Origin: Cardinalis cardinalis
Lineage: Eukaryota; Chordata; Aves; Passeriformes; Cardinalidae
Length of the DNA: 64,000 nt
Direction of reading: 5' to 3'
Assembly (NCBI GenBank): GCA_014549065.1
Contig: JACDOX010000038.1
Coordinates: forward strand, 3,975,719-4,039,718
Shown: positions 34,920-49,900 of the stretch, piece after piece
Layout of the letters: every line of letters starts with the position of its first letter
How positions within the stretch are numbered: the first letter of the stretch is position 1
Notes under the pieces: generated by a model
The model's database searches: none
The model's input: only the letters and a program-made list of their open reading frames with translations
Told to the model about the DNA's origin: nothing
Position numbers and translations under genes: made by a program

Positions 34920-37900
34920 TCACAAGGCAAACATAGCATCATCTTCCTTTGCTTGCTTCTGATGATGGCTGGCAGCAGGAGGGGAGAGGGACGTCCCTGC
35001 TGAGGAGCTGGACAAAGTGGGGAGGCGGTCCGCAACTTTCGCTCGCTCTTCCAGAAATTTGTCAAACTCTGAGGGCAAGAGAAGAGCAGAGCATTAGCAA
35101 AGAGGGAGGTTTGTGGAAGAGCCAAGGTGCTGCCGGGAACAGTTCAAGACAAGGGCTGGCTGGCACATCTCACCTTCACTGGTGACACCTTTTGGATCCT
35201 CTGATTCTCCCTAGCAGAGAAGGAGAAGGGCATGGTTAGAAGGAAGGTAGGTAAAGGCATCTCACAGATGTGATTCTTTGCACACGGAGAGACAGGACAG
35301 TGTTTCCCCCACTTCCACAGTATAGACATGTTGGAGGGGCCCTCAGTTCATTAGCTATGGCTCCCAGNAGGCTGATGATGCTGTTGGGGTATNCCAAAGC
35401 CTGTGTCCCNGGCTTTTCCTTCCCTGGTTCCTCCCAGCAGTCTGTGCCACACATTCAGTGATGACAGTGCTGTTATACACTGCCTGAAGTCCAGCCCCAC
35501 AGGAAACTCCAGCAGGCCTGCTGGCTCCAAGAAGGCAGCCCCTCACTTACCACGTCAGTGGAGAGCCACTTTTCTATGTCTTCCATGAAATTGGCTTGAG
35601 GAACTGGTACCTGGGACAGAAAAAAAAAGAGCAGTGAGGCCAGGAGAATAGAGGATGTTCCAGTAAATCCACTATGCAAAAAGAAAGCCCAACTCAGGAG
35701 CTCAGCCTCTCGCTCCACTGTGCAGTCAGCTCAGGCCCATCCAAATCCAGCTGGTGCCACTGCAAAGCTCTCCCAGCTATCGGTGCCATTGCTTACCTGC
35801 TTCCTCTGTCNCATCCATGCCCAGACATGCAGTTTCCAGGATACATGCCATTAAAAGCATCTGTGGTTTGGTGGGTGGCTTTGGGATATTAGGACTGGAC
35901 CAGACTTTGCTTTTTGGTGAGGACCCACTAGGTGGAAGTTGTCTGCTTGTGTAGGCAGCCAGAGAACCAGAGGTATGCATTTCTCTACACCCTCTCCCTC
36001 TACAAACTAGTGACAGTCTGATGTCAAAGTCTGCAATGCTGAAGCTATTGGAGGTGCCAGGTCTGACAGCACACAAAGGGGGAAAGATACCTGCCAAGAA
36101 CTGATTCCCTGGTATGATCATGGAGCACAGCAGGATTTGATATCACACCAAACTACTGAAACTGACCCATCAAAGAGGAAGTCATCTACAATTAAATTTT
36201 ACTTCCAGTAGGGATGAGGCTAGCTCAGAAGAATTCATAGCCCTGGTCAATTTAAACAGCAAAGAGACATATTCCTTTGCTGAGGTAGCAGAGGTAACCT
36301 TGAAAGAAACAAAGTCTGATTCAAAACCCCCGATCCTTTTCTCCAGTCATGAGCTCCTGAACAAAGCTGAGCAAGAAGCAATCCTTGCTAGAGGCTCCCC
36401 AAGCAGAAGAATGAGAGAGTATTTGTGGGAACTTATTTATTAGTTTTCTAATATATACCGCTCCCTTGCCCTCAGGAAACACCAAGACCAAGAAAAAGAG
36501 CAACACCTTCATACCAAAGACAGATTTCCTCAAACCAGGGAGCAAGCACAGATCGTTATCACAGCTGGCAGATGGATGGGAACAGAAGAGGATGTGTGAG
36601 ATTAGGGAAGTTTCAAAGCAAACTGGCTTTGCCTGCCCAGAGAGGATCTCTTTNGGGTAGAAGTGCATTCAAACCAACTGTACAGCATGTGGGGAAACTT
36701 CCTAGAGCAGACATCAGCCTGGGCTGTGCCCATTACCGGAAGACAGGCTTACAAGCTTCAGACCCAGGAGCTGTCAAAGCCTATGTGTGCCTGAGAGAAT
36801 GTAATTGCAGGAATTCCTGCTGCCAAAAGACCAAATTCAAATGCCTGAAAGCTCATTAGTTACAGGAGGAGGCCTTCAACAGGGTTAAAGTCAGAATGTG
36901 TTTTCCTTCGAACNAGGCACCTTGTGTTAAGGAGGAGAGACTGCAAGGAGAATGAATGGCAGCAGCTGCCCTCATGATGCCACCAGCTATTGCCTCTGCC
37001 TCAGACACCCACCCCAAAACAGGCCATCCTCTAGCTCAGAGTGGCACATGCTCTCTTGGCCTCAGAGCTCCTAGGATTTTTTCCCACATATATGTTTACT
37101 TGAGGAAGGACTGGCACACTGCCTGCTTCCTTCCCAAGCCTAGTCTCCACTACTGGCCCAGCCCAGGGTTGCTCCATTCCAGTTAGCAGTATCTGCTGAT
37201 GTCTGCTGTGCATCCTCATATGCTGTGCCAGTGATGCTTCTGTTTCAGCAGCCCCAGCCTCCTCCCTCCCTGCTGGCCCTCCACCACCTCAGATCTCACC
37301 ATTCCTTGACGCATCATCCACTTTGTCAGCTGAGCTCCATCACTAGAGGCACCAGACTCCCCCTGGATGACAGAGAGTCTGCATTGCAGTGTGAGGGAGA
37401 GGGGAGGCAGCGGGGTTCAGGTGGGGGAAAGAATATACTAATACTGGTGGCCTACTTCTCTGAGTGCAGAGAGAAGGTGACTGGACTTGGAAATTTGCTG
37501 AAGAAGAATAAAACATACATTTCCAGGTGGAAGTTTCCCTGGAGAGGGACAACCTTCAACTGCCTGAGGCAACCCCAGACTTTTCACAGTTCCTCACCTC
37601 AGGGCTTTAGAGAATGAGGTATGCAGCTCAGCTAGGAAATGCAGGTTGGTGGAGACTGGGAAATATCGTCACTTGACTTTTTCCCAACAGACAGCACCCT
37701 TACTTCCTTGGTGAGCCAGGAGGTTACTCCCATTCCTGGTGATGCAGTAAAAGCTGTGGCCACTTACCGCTCCCGTGTTCTGCTGCCGGGCATCCAGGGC
37801 ACCAGCAAGGCCTTTGGTGGCTTGGGGGTCTTCATACTTTACCCTGGAAGCAGAGAGGGAGACAACAGGCTGATGAGATGCCTGAGGGTGAAGAGCAGGA

Positions 37901-40900
37901 GCTCCTAAATGACTGCACAACTTTTCATGCCTTGTCATTCTGCTACCAAGAGCTTCTAGAAAGGTGTGCAAAGCCCTTGTTATAGGTGTAGCCCACCACA
38001 AAACAGACTGATCTACTCACTGGAACATTGTGGGATACAACAGGACAGCCCTGGCACAGTGACAGAAGGATGACAAGGACTTATATGAAAACCAAGACAC
38101 AGACTTACAGAGCTAGGTGTATTAACCACAACACTCACCTTCTTTGGGGTGGACTATAAAGAGAAAAAACTAACACAGACTGACCAGAATATTACAGATA
38201 TTTCAGGAAGGATTTGAGCAACAGGCCCTCACCTACATGCTCACCTATCTTCACAGACACAAACAGCTCAAAACCAACTAATGCCACGTGAAAAGTGATG
38301 GTGGCAGAGGTTCACTGGCTATGCTGGCCATAGATGAGACTGGATGATCAGAAGAGCCTAGTGTCGCTTCCAAGTCTCCATATGCATCATCACAGCAACC
38401 TCTTTCCACACACAGACAAGTCTCACCCCTAATTTCCCTCATCCCAATCCTGTGTCCCCTCTAGGCTGCTACTGCACATGACAATGCCACACGTCACCGT
38501 TTGATCCATGCCGAGTGGGGAAAACTCTCCATGCTAGAAAAATGAAGCATTTCACAGAAACTCTCCACAAGTTTCTTCTTCAGCTGCTCCCAGGCCCAAT
38601 CCCACAGATCCAGCAGACCATCAAGTGGAGCTGTTTTTGTTGGGGGCCAGGGGCTTGGGCCACCGCCGCTCAAACTTCTCAAAGAAGTGCTCATCAGTGA
38701 AGGGGCCGCTGTGGACAATGGCATCCAGGATGAAGTACAGCGCTGCTATCATGCCACTGATGAGGAAGAATGGCAGGAAAGGCTTGAAGTGCCTTAAGCA
38801 CTGCCTTACCGAGACACACATGAAGCATGGGGGGGTCAAGAACAAACCCCAGAGGCTCTGCTAGCACGCCCTGTTCGGGAGCTGTAGAGCAATGGGTCTG
38901 TTCAAGTGGAGGGAGACACTGAGAGCAGAGGCTCTCAGTGAAATGTGAAGCCTGAGCCACTAGAGTTTACCTGGCAGGAGTGCAAGTGCAGGCAGGAATA
39001 AATAGAAGATGTCTTGTTACTTGTGCAGAGATCATAAGCCTCAGCCTGTTAAGGACTGTGCTACAGCAGAGAGGATACAATTCCATCTCTGTCCAGAACT
39101 CCAGCACTGAGCACATACCAGTGGCTCTGGTTTCAGCCCCAGACTGGGTGCTGTTGATACAACCGTTTTTGTGCCTCTGTCCTCAGGCAGCATAACCCAC
39201 AGTAAAAGCAGTGAGGAAACCCAGGGACAAAACACACAAAGTCATGTGTAGGCCATGGGTTTCCCCACCACATTTACCAGAAGCAGTCTGAGGCAGAGGA
39301 ATGGAAGGAGACATCGTTAGGAGACTTTAACTTGACACATGTAAGAGACCTTAATTTGCTACTGGCCAGCTGCAGAACAAGNCAATCCAGTGGCTGCAGG
39401 AGTGCAGGAACACAGGCCTTGGAGGGCTGGAGGCAGTGATGGGCTCTACTGCTTGGTACTCTATGGAGAGCAGTTAATGGCTCTGCCAGGCAAAGCAGCG
39501 TGAGATTAGCCACAGTCTATAAACCCAGGGGATCTGATCAGCATAGCTCTTGCCAGTTCCTCCAGAACAAGGATTCAGGAATCCACTCTGCAGTGGAGAA
39601 GGCCTCTTTAGTTCAGCCAGCACTATGGAATCCTAGCTCTAAGTGCTTTACAGCAGGAAGTCTCAAAAGCACCATAGAAGAAGAAACATCGGTCTCACTT
39701 GCCAACAGGGAAGCTGAGGCACAGAACAGTGCCCTTTTGCAAGCCACAATGACTGCACTCTTCCTGCACTCCAGCTCAACACTCTGTCTGTTACACTGAA
39801 TCAGTACTCAGCAGTTCCCAAATTCAACATCACCTCAGTCAGGACACATGAGTTCAGAGGCAAACAAGAAAACTGAGCCAGTCCCACTTCACAAGATCAT
39901 TCCCAGACACTGAATCTCCCAGAACATGTGGGAGACCAATTCCTTCTTGCCATACCCAGAGCACGCCATGAAGGGGAGATGATGGAAGCAGGAAAAAGAA
40001 CTGGGAGCACAGAGCTCATGTTACAAACACTGTGTGTGTGAAGACTGCATTTCTGTTTCATCCTGCTGTCTCCCAGGAACTGCTGCTGGTCAGGGTTAGC
40101 CCCATTTTCCCTGAGCCCTCGTCCTTTGCACGAAGGCAGAAAGGACAGAGCGAGCTGCTCCACTCACCCTTTGCGCTGCTCAGCCAGCGAGCTGCCACGG
40201 GTCAGGGCAAACATGTCAAAGTCTTCCTCCAGCTTGCCAGAAGTGTCGAGGGAGTGCAGCCCTGCACTCACACTGCTTGAGCCCAGGTCTGTGGGAGAGA
40301 GAGCAGGGTGAGCAGGCAGCACAGAACAGTAAATGGAGGACTGTGGGCATGGAGAGTGCTGGATGGAAAACTGTCATCAGAACAGGCTAAACTACTCTAG
40401 CCCCACTCCTCCATCCTGCTCCTCAGCTGCAGCACAGTCTATGCATGTGTGCAGTCGTGGGTGAAGTAACAGAAGCTATTTCTTTGCCCACTCAGTAGAT
40501 ATTTTTGGCTCAGTTTCAGACAGAAGCAGCAGCATCAATTTACTGATGCCGAAGGCTAGATGTTTCTGACCCTCTTTGACAGCTCTGGAGGGAATTTCTC
40601 CATAACCTCTGGAAGAAAATAACCTGTGCTTCTGGGCAAGCACCTCTGAGACAGATGAGTGGATTTTCATGACTCAGGCATCATCTGAAAAACACTTGAC
40701 TTGAAAAATATCTCAGCTGGCTTGTCTGTAAAAACAGTCTGGTGCCAATTTTCTGCAACTGCATCCAGGCAGTGCTACGTAGGCTGTTGTTATGTCTTGA
40801 AGAACTCCCAGGACTCCTCAGGTTCTTTGAGTAAACAACNTGTCAAATCCTGGGTCCTGGGCCCAAGATGCTCATGGCTGCCTTTGCAGCATAGCTTCAG

Positions 40901-43900
40901 CTGCTCTGCTTCTCCCAGACCTCAGTGGTGAACCTGACACCACACAGCAGGAGAGGCAAGTAGGCAATGCTGGCAGGCATTGCAGAAGGAGCAACTTTAT
41001 CCCCAATCCTGCTGGAAGGCCAGGTCCTTAGCCACAGACTAATGCTGAGATCCTTCTTAAGTCATGGCCACCTCTTGCACTGTGTGGTGAGGATGCCAAG
41101 ACACATGCTTGAGTGCCTTGGGGCATATACAAGTTTCTTCATAAGTTTGTTAGTTGAAAACACATGGCATTTCTCTAGGTTACACTAGGAAACTGACTAA
41201 ATAATTTTGGGAGATGATTCAAGGGCAGGAAAGGATTTTCAAGGCAGCACAGGAGAAAGACTGAGGGGAAAACCACATAGCAACACACTCATTCCAGCCA
41301 GCTGAGAGGAAAGGTTGCTGGTGACTTCAGGCTGTTTCAGTGCTGAAGGAGTATTGGGTCCCAGGTCAATCAAGCTGTTCTCTGCCTCATTTGGTGCCTT
41401 TGGAAGAAGAAAAAAGAAGATGGTGGAGAGTTTCTGAAGCTTGGATACCCTGACCCTACAATCCTAGCTCATTGATAGTGGAGAGGAAAGCCCTTCTGCA
41501 CCCATTGAAAGATATCAGCTGTGAAGAGGGAGAAGAGGGATAGTGATCAGAGAGCTGGCTAGGAATAGTGTCCCAGGGCAGCATATGCCTGGCTAGCCAG
41601 CCTCCCAGCTCTGCTGGATGTCAGTAAGTAGGGTGAATGCTGGTTCAGAGGACAGGGTAGTGCTCAGAGTAGGCTCATACGGGAATTGGAATCTCATTAT
41701 TCAATAACTGTAACTGCTGCTGCTCTGGTCTAGCTCTTTGGGCAGGGTAGGAGAGGTTTGCAGTGGGAAATGTAGTGTCCCATGTACCAGATGCTCTGCT
41801 TGGTTGGGAAAGCTCCCAGCTTTGCTGGGAGAGCAAAGCCCACCATTTCTAAGTGGGGCAGACTGAACCTCCCTCCAAGTCTCCCCCAAACAGGGCACTG
41901 CTGGACCTGCAGGGATGCAAACCAAGCTGCAGAGAGGGGCAGTTGCTCTGAGTTACCTTAACAGGCTGTCCTGTCCGAAGTCGCTCGAACCTGCAAGAAA
42001 GGTGACAGGATGCATTTCAGTAGTGTGGGCTCATTCACCCACAGCCCAAGAGATTTTTTTATAAGACTTGGCACACTCTGCCCTGTCCTACCCACTAGGA
42101 AAGGGGAGCTATGGCTCAGGGTCCAATTTCCCCTCAAGATACCCCAGCAAGACCCATAGAATTGATGTCTCCTGAGAGGTGGTGTGAGAAAGCTTCTTAG
42201 GATCTTCTACAGTTACTCCTAACCAACAGCTCTCTTCACAATTCATCTGGGGATGAACTAGCAAAGATGTGTTTGTCGAAATGGAAGAAAAAAAAAGCAG
42301 TGCTGATCCCATCNGGGCAATTTCTTTCTGTCCCCATCTGTCTCAGAGCTAGAAAATCAGCTCTTTCCATGCAGTTGCCTCCTTCTTTTGGGTTATGCCA
42401 CAGGGACACCTTTATACCCCATCAGGAACTCACACAGCAGCTTTGAAGGGGCAGGACTCAGTCAGCAAAAATTGAGAGCATTTGGCTTTGTTCTCAAAGA
42501 TGGATGATACAGACTAATACATCTCAAGTATTATACTCTTGGGCAGATCAAAAGGATGGGATAGGCAGCCTTCAAGGGCAGTAAAGTCCTGTGGGAGAGC
42601 AGGGAAGAGAGGGGAGGAGAGAGGTACCTTTCATGGCGCAGAAACACGTTATTGAGGTTGTCATTGATGAGGAGCAGCTCCTCGGTGAGTTGCTCATGAT
42701 GGACACGGGGAATCAGCTCCAGGACTCGCTGCTGCATGGCTCTGCATGTCCGATTCAGCTCCTGTTCAAAGCAGGGCAAGTCACCACCCACAAAGGTCAC
42801 ACTACAGCCGAGCACTCACAAATTTGGAATTCTGACTGGAACACGGATTCCAGAGGCTACTGGGATCTATCAGGAACTGTTGATGGGCAACAAATATTGG
42901 TGTGAGAGGTAAATTGAGTCTAAGCTTTACGTGGAATAATTGTATGCTTTTTATATTACACATCACCCAGAAAGAAAGGCCCTTGGGGACTACAGGCTCC
43001 CTTGTGAAATAATTCCAGCCTCAGCAATGCGATCCACCATTGAAACTCTACCATCCTTGTGTCTCCCTTATCCCTTCACTCCCTGATAAGATCCACACTA
43101 AACTGTTCAGTCGTTCCCCACATCTGGCATGCATTAGGCCTCAGTCCATCAAGTAATTGCTAAATTGTGCTGCATGTGCCAGCCCTCCACCCTGCCCAGT
43201 GTTCCTTACTTGCAGCAGTTCCAGGTCAGAAGGCTCGGCCTGAGATGGCACCAGCTCCGTCAACATCTCCGACATCACCTTTGTGTTCCCATTCACCACT
43301 TCCAGCTCACTGCGCAGCTTCCCAATCTGCAAAGGCAAAGTGAAGTGACAGCTCTGCCAGGGGAGGCTGGGGACATGGCTGAGGTAGCTCTGAAGGCAGG
43401 GAATGGCACCACACATGCATGCCTGTTCACAGCCACCAGAGAGTTCATTTGTCACCACTCATTTTAGCTCTCAGGAGCTCCCAGCAGGAAACCCTTCCAT
43501 GACTTACCATCAAATTNATTTGCTGGTAGCAGATGCCAGGCCCTCACCTGGAATCTCAGCTGCCAGTCTAGCCTTGATTTTTAATAGCCAGCACAGGCTG
43601 CTGGTATGATTGAAATCTCTCCTCAGCTAACAGCTCCCATGTGGTAGCCATTTAAATGGTTTAATTTCCAAAGTGGTGTCAGAGAGGGGAAAAAATTTAT
43701 TCCTATTCAACAAGAGAGCCTCAGCTAAGTGTGCAGTTGAAGCTTTAGTCCTCTGGTTTACAAGCTGCTGATGAGCCTCTTTAGAACAGTTTCTACCCTC
43801 TGTTCTGCAAGGGAACACAAAATACTGACAGCTAGGGATTTGGTGCTGAACATGGTGTGGTATGAAGTCAGGGTGAGGAAGGAGAAAAGAGGATGGGGAA

Positions 43901-46900
43901 ACAAGTGAGGAAGCCCGAGCCTTTGGAAACCACATAGCCAGATAGGGTTGATTCATATAAAGTAAGCACTGAGGCAAGATAAACAAAGATGATAAGGAGG
44001 CATCATGTCTCAGCACTCCACTTCCCTCTACCTGCAAGCAGCCCTGTCTTAGGGAAACGTAACCGCTCCATGGTTGCAGTATCCCAGTTCATCACTGTGA
44101 CCACAATGGAGCTCTGGGGAGCTCTCCAAGGACTGTGCTTTAGAGGAACAGCTCCTTGAAGACACAGGCTGGAGCAGGATCAGTACTGCAGTCCCAGAAC
44201 AGTGTCTGTGAAATAGCTTCAAGCACAGGAAGAGTCAGCAACATCCTGGGACTTGTGTCCAACTCACCTGCTCCGGTGTGGGTGTGATGGGCGCGTCGCT
44301 GGATGTGCCTCTCCCGGGGGGCAGGGTGACAGGGTGGAGGATGGACTCCATCTGCTGAGGGGAGTTGACTGCAGGTGAGGTCTGTCCAGACTGAGAGTTG
44401 GAGCTATACACAGTCTACAAAGGTGAGGAAAGTGACAGAGTGAAGGAAATGTTAGATGCACACACTTGACAGGACAGTGCAACTAGAGGAGAAATATTGA
44501 TGGCAGCTCCCCAACTGGTCCCAACAGCTCTTGGCTGTCCTGGAGCTTCTCACATCTCACCACCCAAAAACCCTCTAAATTCAAGACAGAGTTCCTGAAA
44601 TCCCCTCATTGCTCCAGAACAGCAGCTGCCCAACATTCTTCTCTTCAGTAATGCTCCCATACCCTCTGTGGTGTGTGGATAGGTGACAGCATGTCCAGAT
44701 CAGTCATGGGGAACTCCAAACCCTTCCGTCTCAGGTCTTCATAGACAGTAACAACACCAGTCAAGTCTGGAGAGCTGCGGAAGGCGTCCGCCCAGGACTG
44801 GGGAGAAAGAGACAGGAGCCCATCAGCACATACAACAGCCTTCTGTACAAACACCTAAAGACACACACTGTCTGCACTGGTGCAGATGCTCACACTTCTT
44901 GGCTCACCTGGATGAGGGTCAGCACCTTGTCATGCACTATGGCAGGTGGGTTGTTCTTTGGCAGGATTGTTCTCACCAAGACACCTTCTACAAAATCCTG
45001 GCTGGACACAAGGACATGGAAACGATGGCCGCAGTTCTTGACGCAGGTCTCCAGGACCTTCAAAGGCAATAAAGCATTAGCTGTAGCCTTCTCTGTCCTC
45101 ATGTGTTAGCCTTATTGGCTTTAGATTCATGAGTCTGTTCAGCGTGTGTGCTAAAACTTGTGTTCAGCACTCAGCTTTACAGCAGGGTATCACAGAGCAG
45201 AGAAAGAGCCCTGACCGCTCACCGTCAAAGCCAGCATAACTTCATGGAAGTTCTTATTCCCTACAATTCTCTTCTTAATGGCTCGGAATGCATCTTTGGG
45301 CCTGAAGGAGAANTGAGATGAAGAAAGATAATCAGAAGGTTGAGGCAAAGCAAAACAGCCACAGGTTCTGGATGCCTCATACTCAGCGGGTGTCCCTCTT
45401 CACCATGTTTTCAGGATGGCTTGAAGCAGTGATTGGTAAAGCAGCTTTTGCATGTGGTTCTGCAAGAGGAGTGAGGTTGGCTGATCACAGAACCATTTAG
45501 GTTGGAAAAGACCTTTTAGGGTCATCGAGTCCAACCATAAACCTAACACTGCAAAGTCCACCATTAAGCCATGTCCCTGAGTGCTGTTACTGAAATTAGA
45601 GGCCTCTGTGCTGATGTCTGCAACAGCTTAAGGTGTTCAGGACACAACAGAATAAAAACAATGCTAGAAACACACTCCTGAGGGGTAGAGCAAAATCCCA
45701 TGGCAGAGACTGAAGAGGAGGAGATCACAAAAAAGCTTGGCATGGGTTACAAACAGGAAGGAGAGACCAATCTGCAGCAATTCCTGTGTTACTCAAAGAG
45801 GAGCTGTTTAACATTTCCCTGGAGAGAAGGAGGCTCAAAAGCTGCAGAAGAGACACACTGGCAAAATCTTTCATGTATGGGGCAGGTGGGTAAGAGAGCA
45901 ACAGCATAGCAGGCCCTCATTAACCATTCTCAGAGGGGAGAAACACCGTGGTCTCAGTCCACTGTGGTCTTAAGAGGGCACAAATGAACCAGATTCAGAG
46001 CACAGGAAGAGAAGCTGAGCTGGAAGAGCAGCGGTGCTGGAGGAGAAAAGTGGGTGGAGACACTGACTCGGTGAGGAGGGGAGAAGTGTATTGGCCTGTG
46101 GGGCAGCCTGGTGTCAATGGATGGGCATTAGCAGGACAATGAGAGAGCCTGTCCAGCTGTGTTATCAGGTGCCCAGACCTGAAAGTGGCCACAGCTCAGG
46201 CCTGAAAACTGTGGACAGAGACGGGTGTATTTGCACTGTGGGGATAGTGGAAAAGGAGTGGTGACAGATCTATAAGTAGAGGTGTTTGACTTTGTTTCCA
46301 TACATGTGAAGCTGAAAACTGGGCTTGCTAATCCTCTGTCAACATCACTGTGGGGTAGGACAGCAGGAGTGAAACCATCATGTTTTATTCCATGTAGCAC
46401 CTTCTTTTTTACATGCTGCTCTTGACATCTCCACTGTGAGAAAGAGCATTCTTCCTTGAATTCACTGGCAAATCCCCAGCTCCTGAGTTAACAAGTCTGG
46501 CAGATTGATGAACATCTCCCTGTAGGGAGAGGGAGACAAGAGCTCCCCCACCCACTTCGTGTGTTTTTGAGTGACTGTACATGAAAATACCTGAGAAGAA
46601 ACCCAAGAAAGACTGGCACAGTAAGAGGACTGAATAGCAGCCTGAGATATTCCCCTCTTCTCTCAGATTTTTACATTCCCAGAGGAGAGAAAGAGAAGGG
46701 TAAGAAGGGGGAATAAATCAAAGTGGAAGAAATGCAAATATGCCTTCTGGAGATGGGAGGCAGCCTGGCTTGAACAGAGGGCTGTCTGGGGACCCTGAAG
46801 GCCTGTTTGAATGGCTCCTGGCACTCACCAAGATTATAGAGAAGCATCTAATAAATGCTCTGACAGCTTTGCTACGTCTCTAGGTCTCCTAGCAGAGTCT

Positions 46901-49900
46901 TGTCTCAGGGATTGCAGGGAAGCCTAGCTTACTACCTCCAGCAGTGCATGATACTACTGCAGCCCAGGGATGTGGTGTTACAGGGAATTCAGGGACCTGC
47001 CACTGAATATGGGCCCTTGTCAGCTCCCTTACCCTTCTTCAGTCTCGTTAATGATGTCACAGATCTCCATGTTGAGAGCCCAGTCCTCACTCCGCAGGGA
47101 CCCATCGGTAGCTCTCTCTGGAAAACAGAAACCAAGGTAAAGAGCAGCCCTGGCACTCTTAAGCTCTCACAAGACCCCAGACCCCAGCCTGCTTCTCCCT
47201 GGCTGCCACTACAACATGTAAGGAGGCAAATACATGTTTGGGTCACCAAGTGTTCCCCACTAGGTGTCACCATGGCAGAGCACACTGCTGGGATGGTGGG
47301 TGCCCAGCTTTGCACGTCCCACCAATGCTACTGACACACAAACACACTCTGTGTGACCTCTGGTGTCCTGCACATGAAGAGAAGGGGCTCAGCATAACTT
47401 CAGCTCCACAGCTAAGGAAAAGGGGGCTTATTTGCTTTGTTACTGCAAGGCCAGAAACTGTTGAGTTCAGCCTGCTCACCCTGATACAGATCTAATGCCA
47501 ATAGCTCCAATTCTTGGTTTGTACCACATAAGGAGACAAAAGAATCAGTCCCCTTTTTTTTTGTACACCAGCTCTATAAAAACAAACAAGCAAACGTAGA
47601 AAACCAAAGCAGGGTTTCTCTTGTTTAACATTTACACCTTTCCCCTGAACTTCTGGCCTCTAGGGAGTGTGGGCAGAAGCAAACTGCAGGCCGAAGTCNA
47701 AGCAATATTGTTCCAGCTTTGTTTATGTCCCCTTTAATTAGGAATTCCTCAGTCAGCCGTGATGTTATTTATTCAAGGCAGAGATTTGGGAAATGAGCAG
47801 CTATTACTGGGAGCACCACTGCCTCCACCCTGTAATCATCCATATCTCAGTCCTAGCCATGCCTTTGANTGACGCCTTCAGGGACACCACCAGTAGAGAA
47901 TGGCCAGCGGGGCCAGAAGGACCCAGGCACTCCCAAGACCACAGGGAAACACAGACGCAGCAAATGGCAAGCAGAGGACAAGAACCATCCTTTCCAGCTC
48001 TCTCATCCTACAAAACACTTGACTTAGCACTGGGGTGAGAGAATTAAAACTGGCCAGACCTGTTCAGCACTTACCAGATGCTTTTCAGGAGAGCTCAGTC
48101 CCAGCAAGGTACTTACAGAAATGCCTGCATTTTCAAAACTGCTGTCCCTGCAAAATCTGCGTCTCTCCCTGGCTGCTGTGGGTCCTCTACCCCTTTAGAG
48201 AGGTCCTTCCTCTACAGAGCTGCCTTTTTCTGCTTTTGACCCAGCAGCTAATGATCTCTGTGTAGGAATGAAATTAAATGCCCATTCACACAGTAATGAG
48301 ATAAGGCTGTAACACAGGAAGAAGATTTTTTAACTCCTGCCTGGGTAAGCACATCCATCATGTCCTNTTTAGGGTCAGGCACAGAGCTATTCACAGCACT
48401 GTGCAATGCAGCCTCTTATACACGTGTCCCTCCCACAGATTGCACACCACAGTGTGAAGCTATCTGCATCTTATCACAATCAGCCACCACCTTTTCTGTT
48501 GGCTACAGAATGCATTGATTACACAGTGATTGTGCTGATGACATTGTGGCCACAGCCAGATGGAAGAGGGCAGACAGGGAAGGAGAGTGGCAGACTGTTC
48601 TTGATGCTCTTCCACCTTTCTAAAGGTCTGGCTATTACTGGAATAACCTTAAGGCTCCTTGGTTCAGGTAAACTTTTGTCACTTTGAGTATTAACTTTAC
48701 ATAGCGATCCTGATCTCTGGCAGATCCAAGCTTCCTCATGAGGCACAGGAGGAAGGATTGCTCTGCGTGATCTGGTGGAGAATACATCCAGGGAAATAGG
48801 CATGTCTGGTGCACCAGGGCATGTACCAGCCAATGGGGAAAACTTTGGTAACACATGAGGGAAAATATTTTCCACTGGGGCTCCTTTGGGATCAGGACAG
48901 CACGGAGCTCCAGGTTTCCTCCTGCCCTGGGGCACCAGCTGTGCTGGCAGGCAAGCTGCAACTCAGGTCAGTCTGATGGGTTTGGCTCATGTGGTCACAA
49001 AGCCCCCCTCACTTGCACTCTCCTCTGGGATCCCCTGGTCATGACACATCATGGTTTGAACAAGCCAGAAGTTTCAGTGCACTGTTCGCTGCCACTGGCA
49101 ATGAATCACAGAAATCCACTACACAGGGCTTGCTCTGCTGAAAGTGAAGTTTNCATCCACTCTTCTCACTGCACATGGAAGGAAAAACCCACAACTTGGG
49201 AAAAGGGCTGAGCCTGCTTGGAAGCTCTGAGCTACAGAAAAAACAAAGGACAAAATAAAACCTGCATTTAACCATCAATCCTTGCTGTTCAAATCTCCCC
49301 AGCCCTCTTTTGCATTGTACACAAACATGAATTTAATCTGCAAACACTCTTTCCTCACTTCCCAATNTTTGGTGGCACACTGTGACCTGCTCCCCACCAC
49401 CCTTTCCCTTCAAATGCACCAATCCTGCCAAGGTCAAGCAGCAGGTTTGCTTTTTCGAAAGGAATGTAAATAAACCATGCATGCTCCTTCACCTGCCTGG
49501 CCATTTAGGGGAAAACTGGGCTTCCTCAGAAGTGACACACCCTGCCCCTGTAACCCCACAATATCGTGGCCATCCTGCTACCATCATCCCAGTTTATACA
49601 CTCATCAATGGAGAGCTGCAGGAAAGCAGCAAACATGCCATAAACACAACACAGGGTCACAAAATGCAAAGCTGGAAGAGCAGTATTAGAGCATATGGAA
49701 AACAGGAATGTGACCCTGAGGCAATTCCAAGGATAAAAGGCTTGAATTTACCTAGTACAAATTAAGGCCTGGCCTAGCTGGCATTGGGAAAGCTGGAGCT
49801 AATGCCCTTCTAATCCTCCTTGCACTCTTCCAAGCTGTAAGGGGCTGTCCAAGACTAGTAAGATATGGAGTTTTCTCCAAAATCCTGAACTTTGCCCTTC

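Noticed and set aside
41283..41298. Alternative end for TOM1 exon 10 continuing past the GTGTGT donor
   Set aside because: Ending the exon after ATG-A and joining to ACCTGGGC restores the conserved AGMNLGSSS sequence and the frame; reading on does not.
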